From Cyanobacteria bacterium M_surface_10_m1_298 (GTDB lineage: Bacteria > Cyanobacteriota > Cyanobacteriia > PCC-6307 > Cyanobiaceae): a stretch of DNA of 64,000 nt. The position numbers and the translations under genes were made by a program. Below, piece by piece: positions 45,024-54,887 of the stretch. Within the stretch, counting starts at the first letter, position 1, and every line of letters begins with the position of its first letter. The stretch is from contig VGPT01000001.1 in assembly GCA_016882485.1 (NCBI GenBank), positions 1 to 64,000 of the forward strand. Reading direction: 5' to 3'. The notes beneath the pieces are model-generated. The model was not told the DNA's origin. It made no database searches and was given only the letters and a program-made list of their open reading frames with translations.

Positions 45024-46484
45024 TCAGGGCACGAGAGCAGCCTGCGGCCGCGTCTCCATCACCCGTGCTGCCTGTTCGTAGTGGTACGCCACCTGCAGCA
45101 ACCGCTCCTCCTCGAGAACACCGGTGATCAGCTGAACACCGATCGGCAAGCCGGACCCATCGAAGCCGCAAGGGAGACTGATGGCCGGCAGGCCAGCCAT
45201 GTTGGCGGGAATGGTGAGCAGGTCAGCCAGATACATCGCCAACGGGTCCTCGCTGTGGGCACCAAAGCCGAAGGCGGTGGTGGGCGAGGTGGGGGTCAGC
45301 AGCACATCCACGGAGCCGAAGGCGCGATCAAAGTCGCGCCGAATCAGCGTGCGAACCTGCTGCGCTTTCTTGTAATACGCATCGACATAACCCGCGGAGA
45401 GGGCGTAGGTGCCGATCAGGATGCGGCGCTTGACCTCATCGCCAAAACCTTCGGCTCGGCTGCGGGCGGTCATCTCCGCAAGGCTGTTGGCCTCATCGGC
45501 ACGGAAGCCATATTTGACGCCGTCGTAGCGGGCAAGATTGGCGGATGCCTCCGATGGGGCAATCACGTAATAGGTGGCGATGCCGTCGTTAAAACGGGGG
45601 CAGCTGACATCCACCAGCTCACAGCCAAGGGCCTGAAGCTGATGGGCCGCTGCCATCACTGAGGCTTTCACCTCAGGCGACAACCCTTCCGCCTCAAAGC
45701 ACTCCCGCACAAGACCCACCCGCAAACCCGCCACCGGCTGAGTCAGGGCGGCGCGGTAGTCAGGAACAGGAGCCCTGAGGCAGGTGGAATCGCGGGGATC
45801 CTCTCCGGCGATCACCTGCAGCAGCTCGGCGGCATCGGCGACGCTGGTGGTGAAGGGGCCCACTTGATCCAGGGAGCTAGCAAAGGCCACCAAGCCGTAG
45901 CGGCTGACCCGTCCATAGGTGGGCTTGAGCCCAACCACTCCACAGAAGGCAGCAGGCTGCCGGATCGAACCACCTGTGTCGGAGCCGAGGGAGGCCATGC
46001 ACTCCCCAGCGGCGACAGCGGCGGCACTTCCACCGGAACTGCCTCCGGGAACCTTCTCGGTATTCCAGGGGTTGCGGCTGGGTCCGAAGGCCGAGGTTTC
46101 TGTGGAGCTGCCCATGGCGAACTCATCGAGGTTGGTCTTGCCCAGCAAGACCGCCCCCGACTGCCAGAGCCGATCGGTGACCGTGGATTCGTAGGGAGGA
46201 ACGAAATTCTCCAGCATCCGGCTGGAGCAGGTGGTGCGGATGCCCCGGGTGCAGAGGTTGTCTTTGATCGCCAGTGGCACCCCCGCCAAGGGAGGCAACG
46301 CCGCACCGGAGGCTCTCAGAGCGTCAATGCGATCGGCATCGGCACGGGCGCGCTCGACCGTGATCTCGGTGAAGGCATGAACGCCGGGTTCGACCGCCTC
46401 GATGCGACTGAGGTGATGGTCCGTGAGCTCCCGGGCGGACACGTCGCCGCTGTTGAGCTGCTCACGCCACTCGGCGATGCCCAT
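45024..46484 (-). CDS. gatA: glutamyl-tRNA(Gln) amidotransferase subunit A
   Basis: GatA releases ammonia from glutamine so that GatCAB can convert Glu-tRNA(Gln) to Gln-tRNA(Gln). It is an amidase-signature enzyme of 486 residues with the Ser-cisSer-Lys triad. The Lys is in [10 protein letters not shown], the Ser pair is in [15 protein letters not shown] and [14 protein letters not shown], and [13 protein letters not shown] follows near the C-terminus. ATG 46484 is preferred to the TTG before it. gatB and gatC are not in the window. Confidence 0.96.
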   Translation of the reverse strand: MGIAEWREQLNSGDVSARELTDHHLSRIEAVEPGVHAFTEITVERARADADRIDALRASGAALPPLAGVPLAIKDNLCTRGIRTTCSSRMLENFVPPYESTVTDRLWQSGAVLLGKTNLDEFAMGSSTETSAFGPSRNPWNTEKVPGGSSGGSAAAVAAGECMASLGSDTGGSIRQPAAFCGVVGLKPTYGRVSRYGLVAFASSLDQVGPFTTSVADAAELLQVIAGEDPRDSTCLRAPVPDYRAALTQPVAGLRVGLVRECFEAEGLSPEVKASVMAAAHQLQALGCELVDVSCPRFNDGIATYYVIAPSEASANLARYDGVKYGFRADEANSLAEMTARSRAEGFGDEVKRRILIGTYALSAGYVDAYYKKAQQVRTLIRRDFDRAFGSVDVLLTPTSPTTAFGFGAHSEDPLAMYLADLLTIPANMAGLPAISLPCGFDGSGLPIGVQLITGVLEEERLLQVAYHYEQAARVMETRPQAALVP

Positions 46485-46539
46485 CAAACCCAGACCACTA
46501 GCAAGGCTCGACGCTATCAGTCAGACCTGGCTGGGGGCG

Positions 46540-46785
46540 TCAGGATCCAGCCGTGATCGTCAGCGGCTCGCTGCGGCGAGCCCGGAGCACGGTGTGCTGA
46601 ATCTCCGCTGCCCCCTCACTGCGTAAATCCGCGAGGAAGGGAAGCAGGGAGGCTTCGAGACTGCTGCGCCGCAGATAGGGCCCGAACCAGTAGGTCACAT
46701 CCGGTTGCCGCGTTTCAACGCGAGCCCACCAGGCCAAACCAAACCCATTGGCAATGCTGCGCAGAGGCCGGATCAGGGGGGTCAT
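46540..46785 (-). CDS. DUF1816 family protein
   Basis: An 81-residue protein with the pattern NGFGLAWWARVETRQPDVTY, WFGPYLRRSSLEASL and FLADLRSEGAAEIQ. This is the small cyanobacterial DUF1816 domain, which also occurs near or within phycobilisome-linked proteins. ATG 46785 (MTPLIRPLRS) is the likely start. It lies 53 nt after the RNA methyltransferase gene, same strand. Function unknown. Confidence 0.8.
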   Translation of the reverse strand: MTPLIRPLRSIANGFGLAWWARVETRQPDVTYWFGPYLRRSSLEASLLPFLADLRSEGAAEIQHTVLRARRSEPLTITAGS

Positions 46786-46838
46786 TCGGGCTGGATGGGA
46801 TGCGCCCATTGTGGCTGCGAATGCATCGTTCGCGGCAC

Positions 46839-48422
46839 TCAGAGCTGGATGTCCGCAGAGAACGTCGTGCGGGGCTCGCTGGAAAGCCCCAGGGTGAGGG
46901 AGCTGTCTTCAGTGCTCTCCACGACGTTGTCGCTCAGCTCTGCGGCCTGCTGGGAGCCGAGCTCAGCGATCACATCGGCCACGATCTGCTCGGCCCGCTC
47001 CTGCTCATCAGCGCTAAAAGGCAGAACCGCAGCGTCGGCTGCTTCGTTCTCGAACTCGGGCAAACCGCTCTCCGCTGCCGCGTTCTCCGTGACGAGGTCA
47101 GGGGCAGGAGAGGCCTGAATCGCCGGAGGGGCGGGCATCTGAGGACGCACGATCCGCGGTGCCGGAGCCGTTCCACTGATCTGCTTCATCCAACCGCGGC
47201 GGGCCACCTCGTAGAGCACCATCGCCGTGGCCACCGAAGCATTCAGGCTCGGGGTGGCACCGCGAAGGGGAATGCGCACCAGCTGATCGCAGTGCTTGCG
47301 GGTCAGCATCGAGAGACCGGAGCCCTCCGAGCCGGTGACGATCACCAGCGGACCATCGAGATCGGCATCGCTGAGGGACACGCTGCCTTCACCGGCCAAA
47401 CCGATCACCCGATACCCCTCCTGCTTGAGGGTGTCGAGCGCCCGGTTGAGGTTGACCACCCGCGCCACGGGAAGGTGCTCCAGAGCACCAGCCGCCACCT
47501 TGGCGACGGAGCCGGTGAGACCTGCGCTGCGGCGCTGCGGCAGCACCAGACCATGGGCGCCCAGGGCCTCGGCACTGCGCACAATCGCCCCGAGGTTGTG
47601 GGGATCGGTGATGCCGTCGAGGGCCATCAGCAAGGGGGGTTCGCCCAGAGCCTTGCAACCGTCAACCAGGGTGCCGAGATCGAGGGTGTCGGCGGCAGCC
47701 GCCTGCAAGACGATGCCCTGGTGCACCGCACCATCGGTCAGTTGACCGAGCCTGGCCCAGGTGACTTCCTCGACCAAAACGCCACCAGCCTTGGCCTCGC
47801 GCAGCAACTGCAGGAAACGCGGTTGAAAGCGCATCTCCGGAGTGCACCAGATGCGGTGAATCGGACGATCACTCTCCAGGGCCGCTTGGGCGGCATGGCG
47901 ACCCCAGATCAGATCATCCGCTGGGGAGGCATTGAAACGCTCCGCCTCTCCGGCGGGAACTTCAACCGCGATGGGGCTACGACCCTGGGGGCGCTCGCGA
48001 CGCTCATCCCGGCGATCATCACGCCACTCGTCGCGGCGATCATCACGACGGTCATCGCGGCGCAGCTCACGGCCAGGGGCGCGGTAGGGACTGCGTCCGC
48101 CAGATGGGGCCTCGAAGCGACGACCCTGGGGCCGCCCCTGGGGGCGGCCGGAGCGACGTTCAGGGCCGCTGGACCCTTCTGGCCGACGCTCAAAGCGCGG
48201 ACGGCGCTCGCCTGCATCAGGACGCTCGCGCCGCTCGCGGCGCTCCTCTCCCTCCGGATTCCATTCACCGCGGGGCCTGAACGGGCGCGCACCGGATCGG
48301 GGTGCGGGCCGGCCGCCAGCGCGGCCGGCAGGCCGGTCGGAGAAACGACCACCAGAGCGCGCTGGTTGGCCGGCACCGGAGCCCTGGCGTTGGTCCTTAC
48401 GACGATCAAAACGGGGGCTCAT
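46839..48422 (-). CDS. rlmB: SpoU/TrmH-family 23S rRNA 2'-O-methyltransferase with long charged tails
   Basis: The core (residues ~170-412) is an RlmB-type enzyme: substrate-binding domain (WGRHAAQAALESDRPIHRIW) then the knotted SPOUT domain with DGITDPHNLGAIVRSAEALG, VTGSEGSGL and IPLRGATPSLNASVA. RlmB methylates G2251 in the 23S P loop; related enzymes act on tRNA, so the target is inferred. Residues 1-165 are an Arg/Gly/Asp-rich disordered tail with RDD/RRDE repeats (~120-145). Residues ~415-527 are an acidic Ala/Glu/Ser-rich tail. Both tails are absent from E. coli RlmB (~243 residues). The gene follows mrnC by 20 nt. Confidence 0.9.
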   Translation of the reverse strand: MSPRFDRRKDQRQGSGAGQPARSGGRFSDRPAGRAGGRPAPRSGARPFRPRGEWNPEGEERRERRERPDAGERRPRFERRPEGSSGPERRSGRPQGRPQGRRFEAPSGGRSPYRAPGRELRRDDRRDDRRDEWRDDRRDERRERPQGRSPIAVEVPAGEAERFNASPADDLIWGRHAAQAALESDRPIHRIWCTPEMRFQPRFLQLLREAKAGGVLVEEVTWARLGQLTDGAVHQGIVLQAAAADTLDLGTLVDGCKALGEPPLLMALDGITDPHNLGAIVRSAEALGAHGLVLPQRRSAGLTGSVAKVAAGALEHLPVARVVNLNRALDTLKQEGYRVIGLAGEGSVSLSDADLDGPLVIVTGSEGSGLSMLTRKHCDQLVRIPLRGATPSLNASVATAMVLYEVARRGWMKQISGTAPAPRIVRPQMPAPPAIQASPAPDLVTENAAAESGLPEFENEAADAAVLPFSADEQERAEQIVADVIAELGSQQAAELSDNVVESTEDSSLTLGLSSEPRTTFSADIQL

Positions 48423-48442
48423 CGGTCTTCAGAAAAGGGTTA

Positions 48443-48907
48443 TCAGTCGGCGTCCTCGAGTTCTGCCAGCAGCTGGGCAAGGCGGCTGGGGTTCTGCAGA
48501 AAGAGCCAGCCCACCATTGTCTCAAATCCCGTCGCCCGCCCATACACACCAGCCTCTCCTCGGCGCGGTCCTCGGCCGGCGCGGTTGCGTCCACGCCGCA
48601 CCAGCTCCAGCTCCTCTTCCCGCAGCAGACCACGCTGCTCGAGTCGCTCAAGGGCAGCCGCCTGGGCATCGGCCCTCACATCGGCAACGACCGCACGGTG
48701 CAGGTCTGCACTGCGGCCGGGTTGCCGGCAGCGCCGCAGCCGTTGATGCAGCTCCCAGACGGCATCTCCCAGCCAGGCCAACTGGAGCGGGCCCAGCTCC
48801 CCGGGCAATCCCGGGGGCTGAAGCTGGGCCAACCAGGCCCAAGCCTCAGGCGGCGATGGATCCGAGGGCGGTGTTGAGGTCAGGCTGGAGATGGAGGAAC
48901 TCCTCAA
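48443..48907 (-). CDS. mrnC: Mini-ribonuclease 3
   Basis: Mini-III is a dsRNA endonuclease with only the RNase III catalytic domain; it trims 23S rRNA precursors. Motif LQLAWLGDAVWELHQRLR carries the catalytic Asp. DLHRAVVADVRADAQA, LVRRGRNRAGRGPRRGEAG and YGRATGFETMVGWLFL match the family. The start is unclear: no ATG or GTG precedes the domain. The TTG at 48907 gives 154 residues but overlaps the STAS gene by 62 nt; later TTG codons could serve. Placement before rlmB is common and supports an rRNA role. Confidence 0.85.
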   Translation of the reverse strand: MRSSSISSLTSTPPSDPSPPEAWAWLAQLQPPGLPGELGPLQLAWLGDAVWELHQRLRRCRQPGRSADLHRAVVADVRADAQAAALERLEQRGLLREEELELVRRGRNRAGRGPRRGEAGVYGRATGFETMVGWLFLQNPSRLAQLLAELEDAD

Positions 48908-49193
48908 GCCTTACCAGTTTCACCGTCTGCACCACGCGGGCATTGCCCACCACCAGGAACTGGAGCTTCTGCTCGTTGCAGTGTTTGGCGAACTGCACGA
49001 GAGCCCCCAGACCGGAGGAGTCAATGAAATCGATCTTGCTGAGATCGATCACCAGAGGCTGGGGCGTACTGGTGAGGTGATCGTTGATGAAAGCGAGAAA
49101 TTGCTTCTCGGAATAGGCGTCCAGCTGGCCGGTAAAGCTGAACAGCAGACAACCGTCTTGCTGTTCGAAGCCACCGCGCAGGGAGACGGTCAA
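48846..49193 (-). CDS. STAS-domain anti-anti-sigma factor
   Basis: A 115-residue SpoIIAA/RsbV-like protein. GQLDAYSEKQFLAFINDHL, VIDLSKIDFIDSSGLGALVQ and LVVGNARVVQTVKLVRL are the STAS pattern. The serine in DSSGLG is the residue phosphorylated by RsbW-type kinases. The start is a TTG at 49193; a stop lies a short way upstream and no ATG or GTG is available. The candidate kinase at 21756-22148 could be its partner. Its 3' end overlaps the putative mrnC start. Confidence 0.87.
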   Translation of the reverse strand: MTVSLRGGFEQQDGCLLFSFTGQLDAYSEKQFLAFINDHLTSTPQPLVIDLSKIDFIDSSGLGALVQFAKHCNEQKLQFLVVGNARVVQTVKLVRLEEFLHLQPDLNTALGSIAA

Positions 49194-49305
49194 TCGCTGC
49201 AGATCAGTGATGGCTCCTGACCTCTGACGTCACGGGCGATCGCAGTGTAGTGACGGTTTCGGCAATGGGCAGGACCGCAACAAAGTGCGATCGATCTCCT
49301 GCAGC

Positions 49306-50451
49306 TCAGACGCGGCGCTCGGCCATCAGAGCGGCGAAACGACCGAAATGGTGATCGGCATCGTGGGGGCCAGGACTGGCTTCCGGGTGGTACTGCACAC
49401 CGAAGATCGGCCGCTGGCGATGGGCGAACGCCGCCACGGTGCGGTCATTGAGATTGAGATGCGTGACCTCCATCTGATCGGCGGGAAGCGTGGTGGCGTC
49501 GAGGGCAAAGCCATGGTTCTGGCTGGTGATCTCCACCACGCCGGTGCTGCCGCAGGGATGGTTCAGGCCGCGATGGCCGTAGCCGAGCTTGAAGGTGCTG
49601 CCCCCCAAGGCCAGGCCGAGAATCTGGTGACCGAGGCAAATGCCGAAGAGGGGCAGCTGCTCCTGATTGACCAGGCCCTTGGCCAGGGCAATCCCACTGC
49701 TGACCGCGGCTGGATCCCCGGGACCATTGGAGAGGAACACCCCCTCTGGATCGAGGGCCAGAACCTGCTCGAGCGTGGCATCGGCCGGGAGCACAGTGAC
49801 GGCACAACCGTGGGCCACAAGCCGCTCAAGGATGGCGCGCTTGATGCCGAAATCGATCGCCACGACGCGATAGGGAGCGGATGGGTTGTTCTGAAGCCTC
49901 TGGTCGAAGCCGGCAGGGCAGAGCTTGTCCCAGGTGTAGGGGGTCTCAGTGCTAACGGTCTGGGCCAGGTTGAGCCCAGCCATCGAGGGCATGGCTCGCA
50001 CCTGCTCCAGGAGCTGCTGGGGGGAGGTGCCATCGGTGCTGATCGCTCCGTTGATGGCCCCTCCGTCACGCAGGTGGCGAACCAACGAGCGGGTATCCAC
50101 CCCAGAGATCCCCACCACGTTGTGGCTCTGGAGCCACGACTCCAGTGTGGCTTCCATGCGCCAATTGCTGGCAACGGGCGCCAGCTGCCGTGCAATCACC
50201 CCGCGCACGTGGGGAGCATCGGCCTCCTGATCGGCCGCGTTGATGCCGGTGTTGCCCAGTTCCGGATAAGTGAAGGTGACCAACTGCCCCGCGTAGCTGG
50301 GATCGGTCATCACCTCCTGATAACCGGTCATGCCGGTGTTAAACACCACTTCACCCAGGGCGGTGCCCTTGGCGCCAAACGCTTCTCCCCGCAGCACAAG
50401 GCCATCGGCCAGCACCAGAACTGCGGCGGTCGGGATGGAGGCAGTCGTCAT
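49306..50451 (-). CDS. carA: carbamoyl-phosphate synthase small subunit
   Basis: CarA is the glutaminase that feeds ammonia to CarB for carbamoyl phosphate (arginine and pyrimidines). The 381-residue protein has the CarA-specific N-domain ([30 protein letters not shown]). The class I amidotransferase triad follows: Cys in LFGICLGHQ, His and Glu in [20 protein letters not shown] 50451 is chosen over an ATG four codons up. trpD lies 26 nt upstream on the same strand. Confidence 0.96.
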   Translation of the reverse strand: MTTASIPTAAVLVLADGLVLRGEAFGAKGTALGEVVFNTGMTGYQEVMTDPSYAGQLVTFTYPELGNTGINAADQEADAPHVRGVIARQLAPVASNWRMEATLESWLQSHNVVGISGVDTRSLVRHLRDGGAINGAISTDGTSPQQLLEQVRAMPSMAGLNLAQTVSTETPYTWDKLCPAGFDQRLQNNPSAPYRVVAIDFGIKRAILERLVAHGCAVTVLPADATLEQVLALDPEGVFLSNGPGDPAAVSSGIALAKGLVNQEQLPLFGICLGHQILGLALGGSTFKLGYGHRGLNHPCGSTGVVEITSQNHGFALDATTLPADQMEVTHLNLNDRTVAAFAHRQRPIFGVQYHPEASPGPHDADHHFGRFAALMAERRV

Positions 50452-50477
50452 GGCCGCCATCATCCCGTAAGGGGTGC

Positions 50478-51506
50478 CTAGGGAAGGGCCGCGCGCAGGG
50501 TCTCCAGTCGCTCCCAGGCCGCTCCCGTCTCGAGCGCCTGCAGCGCCATCGGCAGGGCACTCTCCACCGAGTCACTCAGCCCTGCCGCCCAGATCACCAA
50601 AGCGGTGTTCAAGGCCACAACATCGCGCTGAGCGGCGGTGCCGCGACCCCGCAGTACTGCTTCAAGGATGCTGGCGTTGGTCTGGAGGTCACCCCCCACC
50701 AGGGCCTCCAGCGGGGCCAACTCCAGCCCAAGGGCCGATGGCTCGAGCCGCTGGCGGCTCACCTCTCCATCGCAGATCAGGCGCAGTTCACTGGCGCCCG
50801 ACAAAGAGGCCTCATCGAGACCTCCATCCCCGAAGACCACCACCCCGCGGCGAAGACCCAGGCGACAGAGCGCCTCCCCCATGGGATCCAGCAGATCGGC
50901 CGCTCCCACCCCTAACACCTGGAAATCAGGCTGAAGCGGGTTGACCAGCGGACCCAACAAGTTGAACACCGTGCGAATCCCCAGGGACCGCCGCAGGGGC
51001 GCAAGCCCCACCAGGGCCGGATGCCAGCCCGGTGCGAAGAGAAACGTGACTCCGGTCTGCGGCAGAACACCCACCACGGCAGCAGCGGGAGCCTGCAGGT
51101 TCAACCCCACGGCCTCCAACACATCGGCGGATCCAACCTTGCCGCTGGCGCTGCGGTTGCCATGCTTCGCCACATGGGCTCCACAGGCGGCGGCGGTGAA
51201 GGCCACGGCCGTGGAGATGTTGAAGGTGTTGGCCCCATCACCTCCGGTGCCACAGGTATCCACCAGGGGCAGATCCGGCCTCGGGCAGGGCAGTGGAGCC
51301 GCAACCCGCAGCACCCCGGCCATCGCCGCCAGCTCCTCACCATTGAGTCCCTTGGCACGCAGCGCTGCCAGCAGGGCTCCGGTAAGAACGGGCTCAATCT
51401 GCTCGGAGAGCCAACCCTCCATCAGGGCTGTGGCCTGGGGGCCATCAAGGGAGTCTCCCCGCAGCAACTGCTCCAACAGGGAAGACCAGGGGGACGAGGC
51501 AGCCAT
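50478..51506 (-). CDS. trpD: anthranilate phosphoribosyltransferase
   Basis: TrpD joins anthranilate with PRPP in tryptophan synthesis. The 342-residue protein has [17 protein letters not shown] (PRPP/Mg binding), [18 protein letters not shown] (anthranilate and PRPP contacts), the [12 protein letters not shown] motif and the conserved [13 protein letters not shown] full length and all motifs indicate an active enzyme. It is probably co-transcribed with carA, 26 nt downstream. Other trp genes are elsewhere. Confidence 0.96.
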   Translation of the reverse strand: MAASSPWSSLLEQLLRGDSLDGPQATALMEGWLSEQIEPVLTGALLAALRAKGLNGEELAAMAGVLRVAAPLPCPRPDLPLVDTCGTGGDGANTFNISTAVAFTAAACGAHVAKHGNRSASGKVGSADVLEAVGLNLQAPAAAVVGVLPQTGVTFLFAPGWHPALVGLAPLRRSLGIRTVFNLLGPLVNPLQPDFQVLGVGAADLLDPMGEALCRLGLRRGVVVFGDGGLDEASLSGASELRLICDGEVSRQRLEPSALGLELAPLEALVGGDLQTNASILEAVLRGRGTAAQRDVVALNTALVIWAAGLSDSVESALPMALQALETGAAWERLETLRAALP

Positions 51507-51554
51507 GGAGAAGAAACAGTGCTGGGAAGGAACAGCTGATGGCGTAGAGGGAGA

Positions 51555-51869
51555 TCAGGGCGTGTCCTGATCGGCTGTATCGAAGCCCGAGCCCACGGCC
51601 TGATCAGCCACCTCAGCGCCGGGTCGGAAACCTGCGGACCAGATGCTGCGACAACGCTGGTTCAACTGGTCCTGGCTCAGACCCCAGAGACGCAGGGTCT
51701 TGCCTAGATCGTCCTGAAGATCCATAGCACCCGGGAAGCCCGTGTAACGCATCAACAGGCGTCCAATCTCCACCAGATCCGCGTCGGTGGGCAGCTCAGT
51801 GGCCAGAAGCCGATCCACCAGTTCCCGATCGGTGGCGTAAAGGGGATGGACCTGCTGATCCTCAGCCAT
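51555..51869 (-). CDS. DUF3288 family protein
   Basis: A 104-residue protein beginning MAEDQQVHPLYATDRELVDR. This and LLMRYTGFPGAMDLQDDLGK, LRLWGLSQDQLNQRCRSIW match the cyanobacterial DUF3288 family. The C-terminal ~20 residues are acidic and divergent. ATG 51869 is chosen over an ATG 13 codons upstream. It lies 48 nt upstream of trpD and diverges from the ABC exporter gene. No known function. Confidence 0.82.
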   Translation of the reverse strand: MAEDQQVHPLYATDRELVDRLLATELPTDADLVEIGRLLMRYTGFPGAMDLQDDLGKTLRLWGLSQDQLNQRCRSIWSAGFRPGAEVADQAVGSGFDTADQDTP

Positions 51870-51964
51870 GGGAGCTGACATGCACTGGCAACAGGCTCCC
51901 ATCTTCAAGGCAGAAACGGGGCATCGTGACCACTGCCTAGGTTGGCGAGACCTTGCATTGATTC

Positions 51965-53725
51965 ATGGCGGCCATCCGCTTCGGCCTGATCCAGCGCTAC
52001 CTGCGTCCTTACCGCCGCACGGTGCTGCTTGGGATTGCCGCTCTGGTGGTCGTCAACCTGTTGAGCGTCACCATCCCCCTGATGGTTCGAGGGGTGATCG
52101 ATGACCTCCAGGACGGCTTCACCTATCAAGATGTGATCCGGCAGGCGGCCATCATCGTGGCCCTAGCCACGGCGATGGGAGCTGTGCGCCTGGTGTCACG
52201 GATGCTGGTCTTCGGGGTCGGCCGCCAGGTCGAGGCCAACCTCAAGCAGCAGATTTTTGACCAGATGCTCCGCCAGGAGCCTGGCTGGGTGCAGAGCACC
52301 GGCAGCGGAGAGGTGATCAGCCGAGCCACCAGCGACGTGGAGAACGTGCGAAGGCTGCTGGGATTCGCCGTCCTGAGCCTGACCAACACCGCTCTGGCCT
52401 ATGCACTCACCCTGCCGGCGATGCTGGCAATCGATCCTTTGCTGAGCCTCGCCGCCGTTGGCCTGTATCCGCTGATGCTGGTCACCGTGAGGCTGTTTGG
52501 CGGTCGGATGATGCGCCAGCAACGTCGCCAACAGGAGGCCCTGGCCCAACTGAGCGATCTGATCCAGGAGGACCTCTCCGGCATCAGCGCCATCAAGATC
52601 TACGGGCAGGAACGCACGGAGCGCACTGCGTTCGAGAGCAGAAATCGGCGTTACCGCGATGACGCCCTGCAGCTGGCGCGAACCCGCAGCACGCTGTTCC
52701 CTCTGCTGGAGGGGATCTCCTCCATCAGCCTGCTGCTGTTGCTGGCCCTTGGCAGTGGTCAGCTGGCCAACGGGCGGCTTTCCATCGGGGATCTGGTGGC
52801 CCTGATCCTCTATGTGGAGCGCCTGGTGTTCCCCACCGCCCTGCTGGGCTTCACGTTGAACACCTTTCAGACCGGTCAGGTGAGTCTGGAGAGGGTGGAA
52901 GACCTCCTGCGCCGCCAGCCTCTGATCCAGTCACCCCCGCAGCCCCAATCGGTTCCAAAGCGCCAAGGAAGCCGCGCGGCCTCTGTGGAAGCCCGCAACC
53001 TCTGCCTGCGCTATCCCGACGCTGAACGCAACACCCTGGAGGGGGTGAGCTTCCAGCTCAAGCCGGGAGAACTGGTGGCCCTAGTGGGTCCTGTCGGCTG
53101 CGGCAAGACCAGCCTGGCCCGGGCCCTGGGACGGATGGTTCCGGTGCCTGAAGGGCAACTCTTCCTCGATGGCGTTGATGTCACCAAGCTGGAACTCTCC
53201 GATCTGCGGCAGCAGGTGGCTCTGGTGCCCCAGGAGGGTTACCTCTTCACCGCAACCCTGGCTGACAACCTCCGCTACGGCGAACCGGAGGCCAGTCAGG
53301 AGCGAGTCGAGAACGCCGCTCAGCAAGCGCGGTTGGCCAGTGACGTGCGGGGATTCCCCGATGGATACAGCACCCTGGTGGGAGAGCGGGGGATCACCCT
53401 GAGCGGCGGGCAGCGCCAGCGCACAGCCCTGGGTCGAGCCCTTCTGGTGGAGGCCCCCCTGCTGGTGCTCGACGATGCCCTAGCCAGCGTGGACAACAAC
53501 ACCGCCGCCGACATCCTCCGCTCGATCCGAGGTCAGCAGGACCGCACGATTTTGATGATCAGCCACCAACTCTCCGCCGCCGCCGCCTGCGACCGGATCC
53601 TGGTGCTCGATGAGGGCCGCCTGGTGCAGCAGGGCCATCACAGTGAACTGGTGCAACAGAGCGGCACCTACCGCAGGCTCTGGGAGCGGGAACAGGCGGA
53701 GGAGCAGCTGCGGCGGGCCGCCTGA
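51965..53725 (+). CDS. ABC exporter half-transporter (type IV, MdlB/MsbA-like)
   Basis: A 586-residue fused membrane-ATPase protein. Six membrane helices fill residues ~20-320. The nucleotide domain has Walker A GPVGCGKTS, Q-loop LVPQEGYLF, signature LSGGQRQR, Walker B LLVLDDALASVDN and H-loop MISHQLS. The residue after the Walker B Asp is Asp instead of catalytic Glu, as in the degenerate halves of heterodimeric exporters. No partner half-transporter lies nearby. Cargo (lipid, peptide or drug) unknown. Confidence 0.92.
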   Translation: MAAIRFGLIQRYLRPYRRTVLLGIAALVVVNLLSVTIPLMVRGVIDDLQDGFTYQDVIRQAAIIVALATAMGAVRLVSRMLVFGVGRQVEANLKQQIFDQMLRQEPGWVQSTGSGEVISRATSDVENVRRLLGFAVLSLTNTALAYALTLPAMLAIDPLLSLAAVGLYPLMLVTVRLFGGRMMRQQRRQQEALAQLSDLIQEDLSGISAIKIYGQERTERTAFESRNRRYRDDALQLARTRSTLFPLLEGISSISLLLLLALGSGQLANGRLSIGDLVALILYVERLVFPTALLGFTLNTFQTGQVSLERVEDLLRRQPLIQSPPQPQSVPKRQGSRAASVEARNLCLRYPDAERNTLEGVSFQLKPGELVALVGPVGCGKTSLARALGRMVPVPEGQLFLDGVDVTKLELSDLRQQVALVPQEGYLFTATLADNLRYGEPEASQERVENAAQQARLASDVRGFPDGYSTLVGERGITLSGGQRQRTALGRALLVEAPLLVLDDALASVDNNTAADILRSIRGQQDRTILMISHQLSAAAACDRILVLDEGRLVQQGHHSELVQQSGTYRRLWEREQAEEQLRRAA

Positions 53726-53802
53726 GGTCAACGTTCTGATAAGGAGCCAGACAACTCCGCCACCCGTGGCTTAGCTGACAGAACTGCTGCCCAGGGCCAC
53801 CC

Positions 53803-54066
53803 ATGCTGAACGGCACGACCTATCGCCTTCGCTGCACCCTCACCTTCGGTGACATCTATGGCCAGATCCTGATTTGGATGGCCGTGATTTTTGTCAGCCT
53901 GGCCGCAGGTCTGGCGCTGATGGGCACCAGCAAACCACTGGTGGCACTGCTGGGGGTCGGCTTGATCCTGGTGCTCTCGCTGCCGTTTTTGCTCTTCGCC
54001 TTCACCACCACCCTCCTCAATCACATTGCCCTGGATCCCTCCGCTGGACAGGGGCCCACTGCCTAG
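53803..54066 (+). CDS. small two-helix membrane protein
   Basis: An 87-residue protein (MLNGTTYRLRCTLTFGDIYG) with two membrane helices (ILIWMAVIFVSLAAGLALMG, then VALLGVGLILVLSLPFLLFA) and a short polar tail. No family recognised. It lies 77 nt after the ABC exporter and 24 nt before msrA on the same strand. Link to either is only positional. Confidence 0.65.
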   Translation: MLNGTTYRLRCTLTFGDIYGQILIWMAVIFVSLAAGLALMGTSKPLVALLGVGLILVLSLPFLLFAFTTTLLNHIALDPSAGQGPTA

Positions 54067-54090
54067 GCTCCAGCGAGTTAAAGGCTTCTG

Positions 54091-54849
54091 GTGTTCGGAC
54101 TGTTTCAGGGCATGACTGGCTCCAAATCCACCCTGGTGTCACCTGAGGCGGCTCTACCGGGGCGCTCCACACCGATCCGCACCGCAGAACGGCATGCGGT
54201 GCTCGGCACCGCCCTCAAAGCACCGCTGAGCACCAGCCAGCAGGAAGCTCTCTTCGGCTGCGGCTGCTTCTGGGGTGCGGAGAAAGGATTCTGGAGACTC
54301 CCCGGGGTGATCACCACCGCCGTGGGCTACGCGGGCGGATTCACCCCGAACCCCAGTTATGAGGAAGTCTGCTCCGGCCGCACCGGCCACACCGAAGTGG
54401 TGCGGGTGGTCTGGGATCGCAATGCCATCGATTTCAGCGACCTGCTGAAGCTCTTCTGGGAATGCCACAACCCCACCCAGGGCATGGCTCAAGGCAATGA
54501 CACCGGCACCCAATACCGCTCCGCGATTTACGTCAATGACGCCGACCTGCTCGAGCGCGCCATCGCCTCAAGAGATCGCTACCAAACGCTGCTGAATGCT
54601 GCAGGTGGTGGAGCCATCACCACGGAGATCGGCGATCGGCAGTCGTTCTTCTTCGCCGAGGACTACCACCAGCAATATCTGGCGCGGCCCGGGAGCCGCC
54701 CTTACTGCTCGGCACAACCCCAGGGCGTTCTGCTCGATGAGCAATGGGAAGGCTGTTCCTTCAAGCTTCCGAGCCATGTGTGGTCGCATTACGACTGGAG
54801 CATCAGCCACTGCGTGCTGCGCGGGGACAACAGTCCGATTGCCCTCTGA
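54091..54849 (+). CDS. msrA: peptide-methionine (S)-S-oxide reductase
   Basis: MsrA repairs oxidised methionine using thioredoxin-type reductants. The catalytic motif ALFGCGCFWGAEKGFW (near residue 55) is followed by VGYAGGFTPNPSYEEVCSGR, TGHTEVVRVVWD and YRSAIYVND. The 252-residue protein has a ~50-residue N-terminal extension and a C-terminal extension after the AEDYHQQYLA motif, both longer than E. coli MsrA (212). The start is a GTG at 54091; ATG 54112 is possible. Confidence 0.94.
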   Translation: MFGLFQGMTGSKSTLVSPEAALPGRSTPIRTAERHAVLGTALKAPLSTSQQEALFGCGCFWGAEKGFWRLPGVITTAVGYAGGFTPNPSYEEVCSGRTGHTEVVRVVWDRNAIDFSDLLKLFWECHNPTQGMAQGNDTGTQYRSAIYVNDADLLERAIASRDRYQTLLNAAGGGAITTEIGDRQSFFFAEDYHQQYLARPGSRPYCSAQPQGVLLDEQWEGCSFKLPSHVWSHYDWSISHCVLRGDNSPIAL

Positions 54850-54887
54850 GGGTCGCGCTGTGAGCCGTCATCTGTGATCATCCCGTC

